A stretch of 62,626 nucleotides of DNA from Lachnospiraceae bacterium. Lineage in GTDB: Bacteria > Bacillota > Clostridia > Lachnospirales > Lachnospiraceae. Below are positions 7,889-17,060 of this stretch, piece by piece (within the stretch, counting starts at the first letter, position 1; each line of letters begins with the position of its first letter). The stretch is from NCBI GenBank assembly GCA_022652545.1, contig JALCRM010000012.1, positions 1 to 62,626 on the forward strand. Reading direction: 5' to 3'. The position numbers and the translations under genes were made by a program. The notes beneath the pieces are model-generated. The model did no database searches. It saw only the letters and a list, made by a program, of their open reading frames with translations, and was not told where the DNA came from.

Positions 7889-8844
7889 ACCGGGGCGGAG
7901 AGATCCTCAATCAAAGGTGCCGGTATCTGCGTACACTCCGGAAGAGCTGGATCGTGCCGGCTGCCGCGGCGGCGGGTGCGCTGGTGTTCTGGCTCTGCTA
8001 TACGGCCGTGACTGCGGCTTTTCCCGCCGCGCGCTCCTATGAGGCGGTCTCGAAGCTCTACATCGATTTCGCAAAGGACGAGTCCGGGCAGGTGTACGAC
8101 TATTACAACGGCGCCACCTGGAGCGACCTGCTGACGGCGGACCCGGATATTTCCGATGTCATCGTGCAGGAACTGCCTGCAGGCTGTGACCTCGATACGG
8201 TGAGAAGCGAAGTGAAGGCAGAGATCCTTACGGACATCCGGGTGATGACCGTAACGGTGACGGACGGCGACCCGGGGCGCGCAGAGGCGATCAATACCGC
8301 CGTGAACGACGCACTTGTGCACTTCGGAAGCACTGCCAGGGAATTCGAGGACATCAGGCTCATGAGTACACAGCCGGCAAAACTCGTCACATGGTCGGAC
8401 CGCACGAGGAATGCGGTCCTTGCGGGACTCTTCCTGGGTGCTGCAGCCGGTATTTTCCTTCTGCTTACGGCGGTGACGCTCGATGATGCGGTCTATGTCC
8501 CGGAGGACTGCGAGCGGCGATACGGGCTGCCGGTACTCGGTGTGCGCGTGCGCAGGGGCCAGGAGCCGACGCCGGAAGAACTGGCGGAGCTGGCGGCTGA
8601 CACAGAGCGGCTCGGTGCGCAGGGAGCTACGGCGGTGCGGCCCGGCGAGGGCGTCCCGGACTACGGGAAACTGCGCAGTACAGGTGCAGTGCTGGAACTT
8701 GCGTTCGGGAAAAGAAACGGTACACAGACGGAACACCTGCTGTCGGAACTCGGCAAACAGGGCGTAACGGTGAAGGGGATCGTCATCACCGACGCGGACA
8801 GAAAATTTCTGGATCGATACTATCGCAGGGCGGGCAGCAAATGA
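7885..8844 (+). CDS. Wzz/CpsC-like polysaccharide chain-length regulator
   Basis: The 319-aa protein has two transmembrane helices (about residues 24-46 and 172-197) flanking an extracytoplasmic Wzz-type domain. After the second helix it continues for about 110 residues through YGLPVLGV, a hallmark of the linker into bacterial tyrosine kinases, and ends LELAFGKRNGTQTEHLL...GIVITD. The tail shows none of the kinase Walker motifs. It would control polymer length with the EpsG-like polymerase. The GTG start overlaps the previous stop (GTGA) and follows a GGGAGGGAAG site. Confidence 0.8.
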   Translation: MNRGGEILNQRCRYLRTLRKSWIVPAAAAAGALVFWLCYTAVTAAFPAARSYEAVSKLYIDFAKDESGQVYDYYNGATWSDLLTADPDISDVIVQELPAGCDLDTVRSEVKAEILTDIRVMTVTVTDGDPGRAEAINTAVNDALVHFGSTAREFEDIRLMSTQPAKLVTWSDRTRNAVLAGLFLGAAAGIFLLLTAVTLDDAVYVPEDCERRYGLPVLGVRVRRGQEPTPEELAELAADTERLGAQGATAVRPGEGVPDYGKLRSTGAVLELAFGKRNGTQTEHLLSELGKQGVTVKGIVITDADRKFLDRYYRRAGSK

Positions 8845-9623
8845 AGATACAGGTACTTGTGGCCACGGTGGAAGCAAATGTGATCATGCTTGCGGAACAC
8901 ATGAACCTTTCCACGGAAGCCGTCATCTGTAACCAGTGTCATGAATACGGGTGCCAGGAGTTCGAACACCGGGGAAAGAAGATCACGGCTTTTGCGCTGA
9001 ATGAGCGGGGCGTCGGCCTGAACCGCAACAACGCGCTGATGCGCGCGGACTGTGACGTCTGTGTCTTCGCGGACGAGGATATCGTTTACGACGACGACTA
9101 CGCAGAGAAGGTCGCGCAGGAATTTGAGCGGGATCCGAAGGCCGATATCCTGATGTTCAACGTGGAGGCCACGGCCGGCCGCCGCACTTATGAAAATGCC
9201 CGCCACCGCCGCGTGCGCTGGTATAATTACGGCCGCTACCCTACCTACAGCATGTGCGCGCGTACGGAGAGCCTGCGAAAGGCCAACGTCTGGTTTTCGA
9301 TGCTTTTCGGGGGCGGGGCAAAATACAGCAGCGGGGAAGATACGCTGTTCCTGCACGACTGTCTGCAGAAAGGGCTCGTGATCAAGGCGGTCCCGGTGAG
9401 CATCGGACACGAGAAGAGCCGGGAAGGCGAGGAATCGACCTGGTTCAAAGGCTACAATGAAAAATATTTTTATGACCGAGGTGTCCTTTACCGGTATCTG
9501 TACGGGATCTGGGCACGGCCCCTGGCACTGCGGTTCCTGCTTGCACACAGGAAGCTGATGTGCCGGGAACTCACGCTTTGGAAATGTTATGCGCTGATGA
9601 AGAAAGGAATACGGGAAGCCTGA
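8841..9623 (+). CDS. Glycosyltransferase, GT-A fold
   Basis: This 260-aa protein has a GT2-like core: ERGVGLNRNNALMRA, VFADEDIVYDDDY (the DxD position) and FGGGAKYSSGEDTLFLHDC, where the GED acceptor-site motif is clear. The N-terminal nucleotide motif is less typical. The start overlaps the previous stop (ATGA), so it is translated with the Wzz-like protein. The sugar transferred is unknown. Confidence 0.78.
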   Translation: MKIQVLVATVEANVIMLAEHMNLSTEAVICNQCHEYGCQEFEHRGKKITAFALNERGVGLNRNNALMRADCDVCVFADEDIVYDDDYAEKVAQEFERDPKADILMFNVEATAGRRTYENARHRRVRWYNYGRYPTYSMCARTESLRKANVWFSMLFGGGAKYSSGEDTLFLHDCLQKGLVIKAVPVSIGHEKSREGEESTWFKGYNEKYFYDRGVLYRYLYGIWARPLALRFLLAHRKLMCRELTLWKCYALMKKGIREA

Positions 9624-9654
9624 CCGGAAAGCCCGGCAGGTACCCGGCAAACGG

Positions 9655-10842
9655 ATGGCCGTATATCTCCTGACGACGGCGGCTGTCCTCGCAGCGGCTT
9701 TTGCCCTGCGGAGACTGCAGCCCGTACAACAGCATAGCGCAGAGTACCCTTACAGGGAAACGCGCGCCGGCGCCATGACGAAGATCCTGACGGCAGCGAT
9801 CTTTGTGTGCCTTGTGATCCCGGAAGCGCTGCGGATCAATGTCGGCAACGACTATGCAAAATATGTCGAATTCATGCACCTGATCCGCAGCAATGCCTAT
9901 GTGCCGACGGAGATCGGGTTCAATTTCCTGGTGAAGGTCATCTACGCTCTGTGCGGGACGGAAAACTATCTTCTTGTTTTTGCGCTGTTTGCGGCGATGA
10001 CCGCCGCACTGTTCCTTGCGGCGATCCGGCAGCAGGCGGATGACTTTGCGTTTTCGTTCTTCCTGTTCATGATGCTGGGCTATTACTTTCAGACCTATAA
10101 CACTGTGCGTTACTATTTTGCACTGGCCATTGCGGTCTGGTCCGTGAAGTTTCTCCTGCGCAGGGAGTATGTTCCCTTTGTTCTCAGCATACTGCTGGCG
10201 GCGACCTTTCATAAATCGGTACTGGTGGTGCTGGTGCTCTATCCGCTGGCGCTCATACCGTGGAAGAAATGGCAGCTCGCCTGCATTGCAGCCCTGCTTT
10301 CCACTTTCCTGCTTTTTCCCGCAGGGTGGATGCAGCTCATCGTGGCGCTGTACCCTTCCTACAGGGATACGGACTATCTGGCGGGCGGAAGCGTGAGCCG
10401 GATCAACATCCTGCGCTGCGCGGCGGTCATCATACTGGCGCTGCTTTGCGCACAGCCTGCGGAGAAGGGCACTTTCCGCCGCATTTCCGGTCTCTCTGCA
10501 CTGTGTGCGGGGGATCGGCGCCTGCGGTTTTACTTCAACTGCTCCCTGGGCGCGCTCGCCTGCTATGTGTTCTGCTCCTTTATCCCGTTCGTGTCGCGGA
10601 TCGCGTACTATCTGAGTTTTACGCAGATCTTCCTCATTCCCGCGCTGCTGTCCGCAATGCCGGGCGGCACGGAGCGGGAGAAGAAACGCAGAAAAATTCT
10701 TACGGGCTTGACAGTTGCGGCTGCTGTGCTGTATTTTGCGGCATTCCTTTTCAAAATGTCGGATGAGAACGTGAGGATCCTTCCGTATCAGACGTTTCTG
10801 TTCCACGATATGCCGAAGACGATCTCGGAGGTGACGAACTGA
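9655..10842 (+). CDS. EpsG-like exopolysaccharide polymerase
   Basis: The 395-aa multi-spanning membrane protein has the EpsG-family pattern: an N-terminal helix, then INVGNDYAKYVEFM, a region beginning EIGFNFL, and repeated hydrophobic helices with TYNTVRYYFALAIA and FHKSVLVV. EpsG/Wzy-type proteins link repeat units outside the membrane. It is the only polymerase-like gene in the cluster. The Shine-Dalgarno site before ATG 9655 is weak. Confidence 0.85.
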   Translation: MAVYLLTTAAVLAAAFALRRLQPVQQHSAEYPYRETRAGAMTKILTAAIFVCLVIPEALRINVGNDYAKYVEFMHLIRSNAYVPTEIGFNFLVKVIYALCGTENYLLVFALFAAMTAALFLAAIRQQADDFAFSFFLFMMLGYYFQTYNTVRYYFALAIAVWSVKFLLRREYVPFVLSILLAATFHKSVLVVLVLYPLALIPWKKWQLACIAALLSTFLLFPAGWMQLIVALYPSYRDTDYLAGGSVSRINILRCAAVIILALLCAQPAEKGTFRRISGLSALCAGDRRLRFYFNCSLGALACYVFCSFIPFVSRIAYYLSFTQIFLIPALLSAMPGGTEREKKRRKILTGLTVAAAVLYFAAFLFKMSDENVRILPYQTFLFHDMPKTISEVTN

Positions 10843-10844
10843 GG

Positions 10845-11678
10845 ATGGAGCCGTTCTTTTCAGTCATAGTCGTCAGCTACAGGTCCGGCGGCAAACTGCG
10901 CAGGACCGTTGCAAACATACTGGAGCAGACCTGCACCGACCTGGAGATCGTCATCCAGGACGGGCTTTCCGACGACGGCTCGACGGACGGCCTGCCGGAG
11001 GACCCGCGGATCCGTCTCTTCTCCGGCCGTGACAGCGGGATCTATGACGCCATGAACAGGGCGGTAAAGAGGGCTTCCGGGCGCTATTTCTACTTCCTGA
11101 ACTGCGGCGATCTGTTCTTTTCAAAGGACGTGCTGGAGAAGGTCAGGGCGGCGGCCGAAGCGGAAGAAGCGGCCGCTCCGCACGTGAGCGCGCAGGATGC
11201 TGCGCCTCGCAGATATGTTTTTTACGGCGATATCAAAGAGAGGAAGAGCGGCCAGATCGTGGCTTCCAACCCTGTGATGGACGACTTCGCCTGCTACCGC
11301 AATGCACCCTGCCACCAGGCCTGTTTTTACGACAGGACGCTCTTCGCAAAACGCGGATTTGACACGGACCTCAGGGTACGGGCGGACTACGAGCACTTCC
11401 TGTGGTGTGTGTACAGGGCGCATGTCCGCACAGTGTACCTGCAGTTTACGGTGGCGGATTACGAAGGCGGGGGCTTTTCCGAAAGCCCGGGAAACCGGAA
11501 GCTTTCAGCACTCGAGCACGAGGCGGTCACAGCCCTGTATCTGTCGCCCGGGAAAAGGCTTCTTTACAAAAGCTGCATGGCAGTTACCCTGCAGCCCCTG
11601 CGTGAGAAAATAGCGCACGGGAAACATACCGCGGCCCTGTATGACAGGGTCAAGAATGGGATCTATCACAGAAAATGA
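10845..11678 (+). CDS. Glycosyltransferase family 2 (WcaA-like)
   Basis: The 277-aa enzyme begins FFSVIVVSYRSGGKLRRTV and has QDGLSDDGSTDG, SGRDSGIYDAMNRAV and FLNCGDLFFSKDVL. This is the pattern of GT2 enzymes found in many capsule and exopolysaccharide clusters. It starts two bases after the EpsG stop codon and overlaps the next gene by ATGA. Donor and acceptor are unknown. Confidence 0.87.
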   Translation: MEPFFSVIVVSYRSGGKLRRTVANILEQTCTDLEIVIQDGLSDDGSTDGLPEDPRIRLFSGRDSGIYDAMNRAVKRASGRYFYFLNCGDLFFSKDVLEKVRAAAEAEEAAAPHVSAQDAAPRRYVFYGDIKERKSGQIVASNPVMDDFACYRNAPCHQACFYDRTLFAKRGFDTDLRVRADYEHFLWCVYRAHVRTVYLQFTVADYEGGGFSESPGNRKLSALEHEAVTALYLSPGKRLLYKSCMAVTLQPLREKIAHGKHTAALYDRVKNGIYHRK

Positions 11679-13132
11679 GAGTACTCTGGGTATGCAATAT
11701 CATGCTCCCGGCTTTTGCCGAAGCGATGTCTCTTCCCTGCAGCAGCAGGGAAGGGTGGCTTTCCGGCGCCTTTGAAAGGATCCTGCGCGAAAAGGCAGTG
11801 TGGGACGACGTCCCGGATGAAACGGGACCGACGGGGATCGCCCCGGAAAACATCCCGGGGAGCGGTCTTTCTTCGGATACCGGTTTTATAGACGCGGCCG
11901 GTGCGAACGCCGCACTGGCTGCCGCGGCGGATGCCGCAGCCGTCCAGCTGCGCAGCAGGCGGATGCAGACGATCGATCTGGGAGTATGTTTTCCCGTACC
12001 GCCCTCCCTTGCGGACTGCCGCGAAGAGATCAGCGACGTGGTCTTTTACGGCTTCGAGGAGGATACGGCGCATCCCGAGAACTACGACGCACGGCTTGAA
12101 ACGCGCTTTGCCGCGATCCTTGAGGATTTCAAGCCCGAGATCGTACACATTTTCGGCACGGAGTTCCCGCACACCCTGGCAATGGTGCGTGCTTTCGGCG
12201 ATCCCGGCCATACTCTGATCGGGATCCAGGGACTGTGCACCAGCATAGCCGGAGCCTACATGGCCGGCCTGCCGTATCCTGTCAGGAACCGTGTGACCTT
12301 CCGCGACTGGTACCGCAAGGACTCTCTGAAGGACCAGAAGCATAAATTCGAACTGCGCGCAGTGAATGAAGCCGAGGCGCTGCAGCATACGGGGCATGTC
12401 ACGGGCAGGACGACCTTCGACCGCGATGTGACGGACGAGATCAATCCGGGGGCCGTATACCATCCGATGAATGAGACACTGCGGAGCTGCTTCTACAAAG
12501 GCCGCTGGGATCCGGATGAGTGTGAACCGCATTCCATCTTCCTGAGTCAGGGGGACTATCCGCTCAAGGGCTTCCATTTCATGCTGCAGGCCATGCCTCT
12601 TATTTTGAAGAAGTTCCCCGATGCCCACCTGTACGTGGCCGGCATTTCGGTGATCGGCAACGTCGGCGGCGTGCTGCGGGAGAAGAAGAGTGTGCCGGAA
12701 CCGTTCTGGATCACTTCCTACGGGATGTACCTGAAAAAACTGATCAGGAAGGGCCATCTGAAGGGACACGTCACGATGCTCGGCAGACTTACGGCAGAAC
12801 AGATCAAAGACCGCTACCTGTCTTCCAATGTCTTTGTATGCCCGTCCGTGATGGAGAATTCACCGAATTCCGTGTGCGAGGCCATGCTGCTGGGCATGCC
12901 GGTCGTCGCCTCGAAAGTGGGCGGCATCCCCGATCTCCTTTGCGACGGCGAGGATGGGATCCTGTTTCCGCCGGAGCAGGTGGAAGAACTGGCGGAAGGC
13001 GTCGAAACGCTGTTTCTTGACGGAGAACTGGCGGCTGCCCTGGGCACGCACGCGCGCGCGACCGCGAAGATGACCCATAACCGGGATATCAATTACAAGC
13101 GGCTGCTCGAGATCTATCGTTCGATGCTCTGA
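11675..13132 (+). CDS. Glycosyltransferase family 4-like (GT-B)
   Basis: The 485-aa protein has a GT-B layout. The N-terminal half (EIVHIFGTEFPHTLAMV) fits an acceptor domain. The C-terminal half contains GRLTAEQIKDRYLSSNVFVCPS and the retaining GT4 signature ENSPNSVCEAMLLGMPVVASKVGGIPD (shown in parts). An atypical N-terminal segment of about 60 residues precedes the usual second strand. The gene overlaps its predecessor by four bases and sits in the middle of the polysaccharide operon. Confidence 0.87.
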   Translation: MRVLWVCNIMLPAFAEAMSLPCSSREGWLSGAFERILREKAVWDDVPDETGPTGIAPENIPGSGLSSDTGFIDAAGANAALAAAADAAAVQLRSRRMQTIDLGVCFPVPPSLADCREEISDVVFYGFEEDTAHPENYDARLETRFAAILEDFKPEIVHIFGTEFPHTLAMVRAFGDPGHTLIGIQGLCTSIAGAYMAGLPYPVRNRVTFRDWYRKDSLKDQKHKFELRAVNEAEALQHTGHVTGRTTFDRDVTDEINPGAVYHPMNETLRSCFYKGRWDPDECEPHSIFLSQGDYPLKGFHFMLQAMPLILKKFPDAHLYVAGISVIGNVGGVLREKKSVPEPFWITSYGMYLKKLIRKGHLKGHVTMLGRLTAEQIKDRYLSSNVFVCPSVMENSPNSVCEAMLLGMPVVASKVGGIPDLLCDGEDGILFPPEQVEELAEGVETLFLDGELAAALGTHARATAKMTHNRDINYKRLLEIYRSML

Positions 13133-13148
13133 GGCTGCGGGAGTCCGC

Positions 13149-14333
13149 ATGAAATTTACCTTTGTGTCCAATTACATAAATCATCACCAGATCCCCTTCT
13201 GCGAGGCTATGCGGGAACGGCTGGGGGACGGTTTCCGTTTTCTCCAGACCATGCCGATGGAGGAGGAGCGCCGCAGGATGGGCTGGGGTGTGGACCTTTC
13301 GGAGCTGCCGTATGTTTCCTGTCTGTACGATGACGAAGCGGCCGGCGAACGGCTCATAGAACAGAGCGATATCGTCCTCTTCGGCTGGACGGAGCGCATG
13401 GATCTCGAACAGAAGCGCCTTGAAAGCGGCCGGCCGGTGATCCGCGAAAGCGAGCGGCTGTACAGGGAGGGACAGTGGAAGGCAGTCTCTCCGCGGGGAC
13501 TCCTGCATAAATACAGCGAACACATCAAATGGCGCGGCAGCGACTGCTACCTGCTCTGTGCGGGCGCCTATACTGCCTCCGATTTTGCCCTGCTCCGCGC
13601 CTATCCGGGCAAAATGTACAGCTGGGGATATTTTCCGCCGCTGCGCACCTATACGGATACACAGCTGAAGACCTTCAAGGCTGAGGAAGACGGGAAACTG
13701 CGCATCCTCTGGGCCGGTCGTTTTCTTGCCCTCAAGCATCCGGAATATGCCCTGAAGCTGGCGGAACATCTGAAGGCAAGAGGCATTGCCTTTCACCTCG
13801 ACATGATCGGCAGCGGGGATACGGAGCAGGCACTCCGCGAACAGGCCCGGCAGAGCGGCGTCTCAGACAGCGTCGCGTTCCTGGGCTTTCTTCCGCCGCA
13901 GGAAGTGCGCGCATACATGGAACGTGCCCAGATCTTCCTGTTTACGAGCAACCACCTGGAAGGGTGGGGGGCTGTCGTAAGCGAGGCGATGAACAGCGCC
14001 TGCGCCGTAGTGGCAGGCTCGGAGGCGGGCGCCGTGCCCAGTCTCATCCGGCAGGGCGTGAACGGCGTGATCTACCGGGGCGAAGATGAAAAGGACTTCC
14101 TTGCCGGGGCGGACTGGCTCTGCGACCATCCGGACAGGCGCCGTGCCATAGGGGAAGCTGCCTACGCCACGATCCGCGATCTGTGGAATGCGGAGACGGC
14201 GGCAGACCGCCTTACGGCTTTTTCGGAGCATATTCTTGATCCGGCCGGCCATCCGTTCGAGTGCCCGGATGAGGGCCCGCTCAGCAGGGCAAGGATCATC
14301 AGGCCGTACATGAACGTACCGGAACTGAAGTAG
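13149..14333 (+). CDS. Glycosyltransferase family 4
   Basis: The 394-aa GT-B enzyme begins MKFTFVSNYINHHQIPFCEAM and carries ILWAGRFLALKHPEYAL, MIGSGDTEQALREQA, FLGFLPPQEVRAYMERAQIF and the E-x7-E nucleotide-sugar site near EGWGAVVSEAMNSACAVV. The N-terminal half matches family members that act on lipid-linked acceptors. Only 16 bases separate it from the previous gene. Confidence 0.88.
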   Translation: MKFTFVSNYINHHQIPFCEAMRERLGDGFRFLQTMPMEEERRRMGWGVDLSELPYVSCLYDDEAAGERLIEQSDIVLFGWTERMDLEQKRLESGRPVIRESERLYREGQWKAVSPRGLLHKYSEHIKWRGSDCYLLCAGAYTASDFALLRAYPGKMYSWGYFPPLRTYTDTQLKTFKAEEDGKLRILWAGRFLALKHPEYALKLAEHLKARGIAFHLDMIGSGDTEQALREQARQSGVSDSVAFLGFLPPQEVRAYMERAQIFLFTSNHLEGWGAVVSEAMNSACAVVAGSEAGAVPSLIRQGVNGVIYRGEDEKDFLAGADWLCDHPDRRRAIGEAAYATIRDLWNAETAADRLTAFSEHILDPAGHPFECPDEGPLSRARIIRPYMNVPELK

Positions 14334-14351
14334 AAGGAAACCGCAGCATCG

Positions 14352-15398
14352 GTGCCGGAGAACGCATCGGCTGCTCACATGGAAGGAAAAATGGGAAAGC
14401 CTGTCATCTCGGTCATCGTACCGGTCTATAACGCAGAAAAATATCTGCTGCGCAGCGCCGGTTCCATACAGAAGCAGACGCTGCAGAACATAGAGATCCT
14501 GCTCGTGGACGACGGCTCCGCGGACGGCAGCCTGTCGCTTGCGCAGAAAATCGCGGGCAGCGATGCCAGGGTAAAGGTCCTCCACAAGGAGAACGGGGGT
14601 GCTTCCACGGCCCGCAATGCGGGTGTGCAGGCAGCATCCGCGGAACTGGTCGGCTTTGTGGATTCCGACGACTATATCGAGGCGGACATGTACGAAAGCC
14701 TGCTGGCGGCGTATACGGTACAGCGGGAAAAAACCGGCAGCGGCAGTTTCCTGGTACAGGCCGGGCGCGAGGAAGAGGACGAGGGAGGCAGGCCGCTGCC
14801 TGCCGCACTGCCTCTGCCCGAGCATAGCCGGCTCGTGGACCCGGAGCACTTCATGGAGAGTCTGCTGCTGTATACGGGAGACTCCTCGTTCTGTACGAAA
14901 CTGGTACCGCGTAAGCTGCTGCTGGCACACCCTTTCCCCGAAGGCGTGATGGGAGAGGATTTTCTGCTGCACATGCAGATGCTGCCGGATACCGGCGGGG
15001 TGCTGCTCATCCCGAAGGCAGGCTATCATGTGGTGCACCGCGCAGGATCGGCGACAAGGCGGGCGGACGCATCCTGTTTTTCCAGATCCTGCATGGACAT
15101 TGTGGACCACGCCGACTATGTGGAGAGCAGGATCGTTCCTGGGTATCCGGCGCTCCGGACGGCGGCGCGGCGCTTCGGCCTGTACGAGCGGCTCGATTAC
15201 CTGCTGCACGTACCGATCGCAGACATGCGAGCGGACAATGTGTTTTACAGGAACGTGCTGGGGTATCTGCGCAGCCACTTTGCAGATACGTGGAGGAATC
15301 CCTTTCTGACCGCAAAGGACCGCCTTTATCTGACGCTTCTTACGGCGGCACCGGCATTTACGAGAAAGGTACACAAAGCCATCCGGCATCCCGTGTAG
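14352..15398 (+). CDS. Glycosyltransferase family 2, last gene of the exopolysaccharide operon
   Basis: The core begins KPVISVIVPVYNAEKYLLRS and includes DDGSADGS, HKENGGASTARNAGVQ and FVDSDDYIEADMYESL, all typical of GT2. The first 13 codons (GTG 14352) may not be translated: ATG 14379 and ATG 14391 are alternatives and none has an ideal ribosome binding site. It is the last glycan gene; the next gene is an unrelated LysR regulator 16 bases on, with no obvious terminator between them. Confidence 0.85.
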   Translation: MPENASAAHMEGKMGKPVISVIVPVYNAEKYLLRSAGSIQKQTLQNIEILLVDDGSADGSLSLAQKIAGSDARVKVLHKENGGASTARNAGVQAASAELVGFVDSDDYIEADMYESLLAAYTVQREKTGSGSFLVQAGREEEDEGGRPLPAALPLPEHSRLVDPEHFMESLLLYTGDSSFCTKLVPRKLLLAHPFPEGVMGEDFLLHMQMLPDTGGVLLIPKAGYHVVHRAGSATRRADASCFSRSCMDIVDHADYVESRIVPGYPALRTAARRFGLYERLDYLLHVPIADMRADNVFYRNVLGYLRSHFADTWRNPFLTAKDRLYLTLLTAAPAFTRKVHKAIRHPV

Positions 15399-15414
15399 GA
15401 AAGAAAGAAAGAAA

Positions 15415-16323
15415 ATGACCCTGCAGCAGATGATCTATGCAGTGACAATTGCAGAATGCGGTTCGATGAACAGGGCGGCGCAGACGCTGTTCCTGTCGCA
15501 GTCGAGTCTTTCGGCGAGCGTACGAAACCTTGAGGAAGAGATCGGGCAGCCGCTTTTCCGCCGCACGAACCGCGGTGTCTCGGCGACGCCGGAGGGCGAG
15601 GAATTCCTTATTTATGCGAGGCAGATCGTCAACCAGTACAGGCTGACCGAGGAGAAGTTCATACTCCGGAAAGAGAGCCGCAAGAGCTTCGGCGTATCTT
15701 CCCAGCATTACACGTTTGCGGTGAAGGCCTTCATAGAAATGGCAAAACAGTTCTCGCTCGACGAGTATGCCTTCACCATCTACGAATGCCGCACCGCCGA
15801 GATCATTGAAAATGTGCGCAGCTACAAGAGCGAGCTGGGCATCCTGTATCTCGACGATTTCAACCGCGACATCCTGCTGAAGATCTTTGACGACAACGGA
15901 CTGGAGTTCACGGAGCTCTTTGCCTGCCGGACCTTTGTTTTCCTTTCGGCCGGCCATCCGCTGGCCGGCAGGAAGAGCATAGCGCTTGAAGACCTGACGC
16001 CATATCCCTGCCTGTCGTTCTACCAGGGGGAGGGAGAGGCCTTTTACCTTTCCGAAGAGGTCTACAGTACCTGGCATTACCGTCAGATCATCAAGGCCAG
16101 CGACCGCGCGACGTTCCTCAACCTGATGCTGGGCCTCAACGGGTACACCCTCTGTTCCGGTATCCTCTGCGAAGACCTGAACGGGAACGGGTACAGGGCC
16201 GTGCCGCTCAAATCGGACAAGATCATGCACATCGGCTATATCCGCCGCAAAGGCGGTACGATCAGCACCCTCGCCGGCATCTACATCGATGAATTAAAAA
16301 AATGCGACACCAACGTTCTTTAA
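15415..16323 (+). CDS. LysR-family transcriptional regulator
   Basis: The 302-aa protein has the N-terminal winged HTH of LysR regulators: MTLQQMIYAVTIAECGSMNRAAQTLFLSQSSLSASVRNLEEEIGQPLFRR in order. A substrate-binding-like effector domain follows from about residue 90. The effector is unknown. It lies directly behind the polysaccharide operon on the same strand, so co-transcription is possible. A GAAAGAAAGAAAG purine run serves as the ribosome binding site. Confidence 0.92.
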   Translation: MTLQQMIYAVTIAECGSMNRAAQTLFLSQSSLSASVRNLEEEIGQPLFRRTNRGVSATPEGEEFLIYARQIVNQYRLTEEKFILRKESRKSFGVSSQHYTFAVKAFIEMAKQFSLDEYAFTIYECRTAEIIENVRSYKSELGILYLDDFNRDILLKIFDDNGLEFTELFACRTFVFLSAGHPLAGRKSIALEDLTPYPCLSFYQGEGEAFYLSEEVYSTWHYRQIIKASDRATFLNLMLGLNGYTLCSGILCEDLNGNGYRAVPLKSDKIMHIGYIRRKGGTISTLAGIYIDELKKCDTNVL

Positions 16324-16370
16324 GGAACGAAGGGTGCCGCAAGGGACCGGAACTGACCGCTGCCCCGGTA

Positions 16371-16595
16371 TTACTTGAAGAGTCCGCCGAGAATACCTGC
16401 AGCTCCCGATGCGCCGGCCGCATTGAGCCCGTTTTTCCTGACTTCCGCAACGATGGCGCCGAGATCCTTCTCGGAAACGGCCTCACCCACGATCTTTTTC
16501 ACGGTCCCTGTGGGATCGCTCTGGAAACCGGAGATCAAAGAAGGATCGCCTGCAATTTTACTGATGACTTTCTTGGCTTCTGCCTGAATGTCCAT
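16371..16595 (-). CDS. Small uncharacterised protein with DP-rich core and Gly-rich tail
   Basis: The 74-aa protein starts at ATG 16595 behind GAAAGGAG. Its order is MDIQAEAKKVISKIAGDP, a GFQSDPTGTVKKIVGE core, an acidic helix (EKDLGAIVAEVRKNG) and a Gly/Ala tail ending GAAGILGGLFK. It resembles small Clostridia proteins of the type MDI-x-K...DP...F..DP, and loosely the leader-like Nif11/NHLP peptides; I cannot assign a function. It is transcribed opposite to both neighbours. Confidence 0.7.
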   Translation of the reverse strand: MDIQAEAKKVISKIAGDPSLISGFQSDPTGTVKKIVGEAVSEKDLGAIVAEVRKNGLNAAGASGAAGILGGLFK

Positions 16596-16646
16596 TTTTC
16601 TGATTCTCCTTTCAAAGGTTTGTGAATGCAACCGAAAACTGATACC

Positions 16647-16655
16647 ATTATAGCA
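16647..16655 (-). promoter_or_regulatory. Extended -10 promoter of the small minus-strand protein
   Basis: Read on the minus strand, TGCTATAAT is a perfect extended -10 element lying about 50 bases upstream of the start codon at 16595. No good -35 hexamer is visible, as is common for extended -10 promoters. Confidence 0.6.
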
Positions 16656-16725
16656 TAAAGAAAAAAGGGTATCGGGAACGGCGCAGGCTGTCCCCGGGAC
16701 ATGAGACCGAAGGAGGTATGATCCT

Positions 16726-17004
16726 GTGAGCGATATCAGATTGTTTTATCTGGAAGGCTGTCCCTATTGCAGAAAGGCGCTCGCGGCGCTGGCGGAATTG
16801 AAGAACGATCCGGCATATGCGGCCGTAAAGGTCGATATGGTGGAAGAGAATGAACAGCCGCAGGTGGCGGAGAAATACGATTATTACCACGTGCCGGCAT
16901 TGTTTGCAGACGGGGAAAAGGTCTACGAATGCAGCCCCGGAGACGGGGAAGACGCCATCCGTGCGGGTGTGAAGGCAGCGCTTGACAGAGGCCTGGGCCG
17001 CTGA
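16726..17004 (+). CDS. Glutaredoxin/thioredoxin-like redox protein (CPYC)
   Basis: The 92-aa single-domain thioredoxin-fold protein has the active site EGCPYCRKAL at residues 10-19 and the cis-proline loop HVPALFADG. CPYC is the classical glutaredoxin active site. The predicted role is thiol-disulfide exchange in the cytosol; no signal peptide is present. Translation starts at GTG behind AAGGAGG. Confidence 0.85.
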   Translation: MSDIRLFYLEGCPYCRKALAALAELKNDPAYAAVKVDMVEENEQPQVAEKYDYYHVPALFADGEKVYECSPGDGEDAIRAGVKAALDRGLGR

Positions 17005-17060
17005 GACTGCCGCAGGCTGCCGGAGTGTACCTACGCAGCTGACGCCGGAGAAAGGACAGT

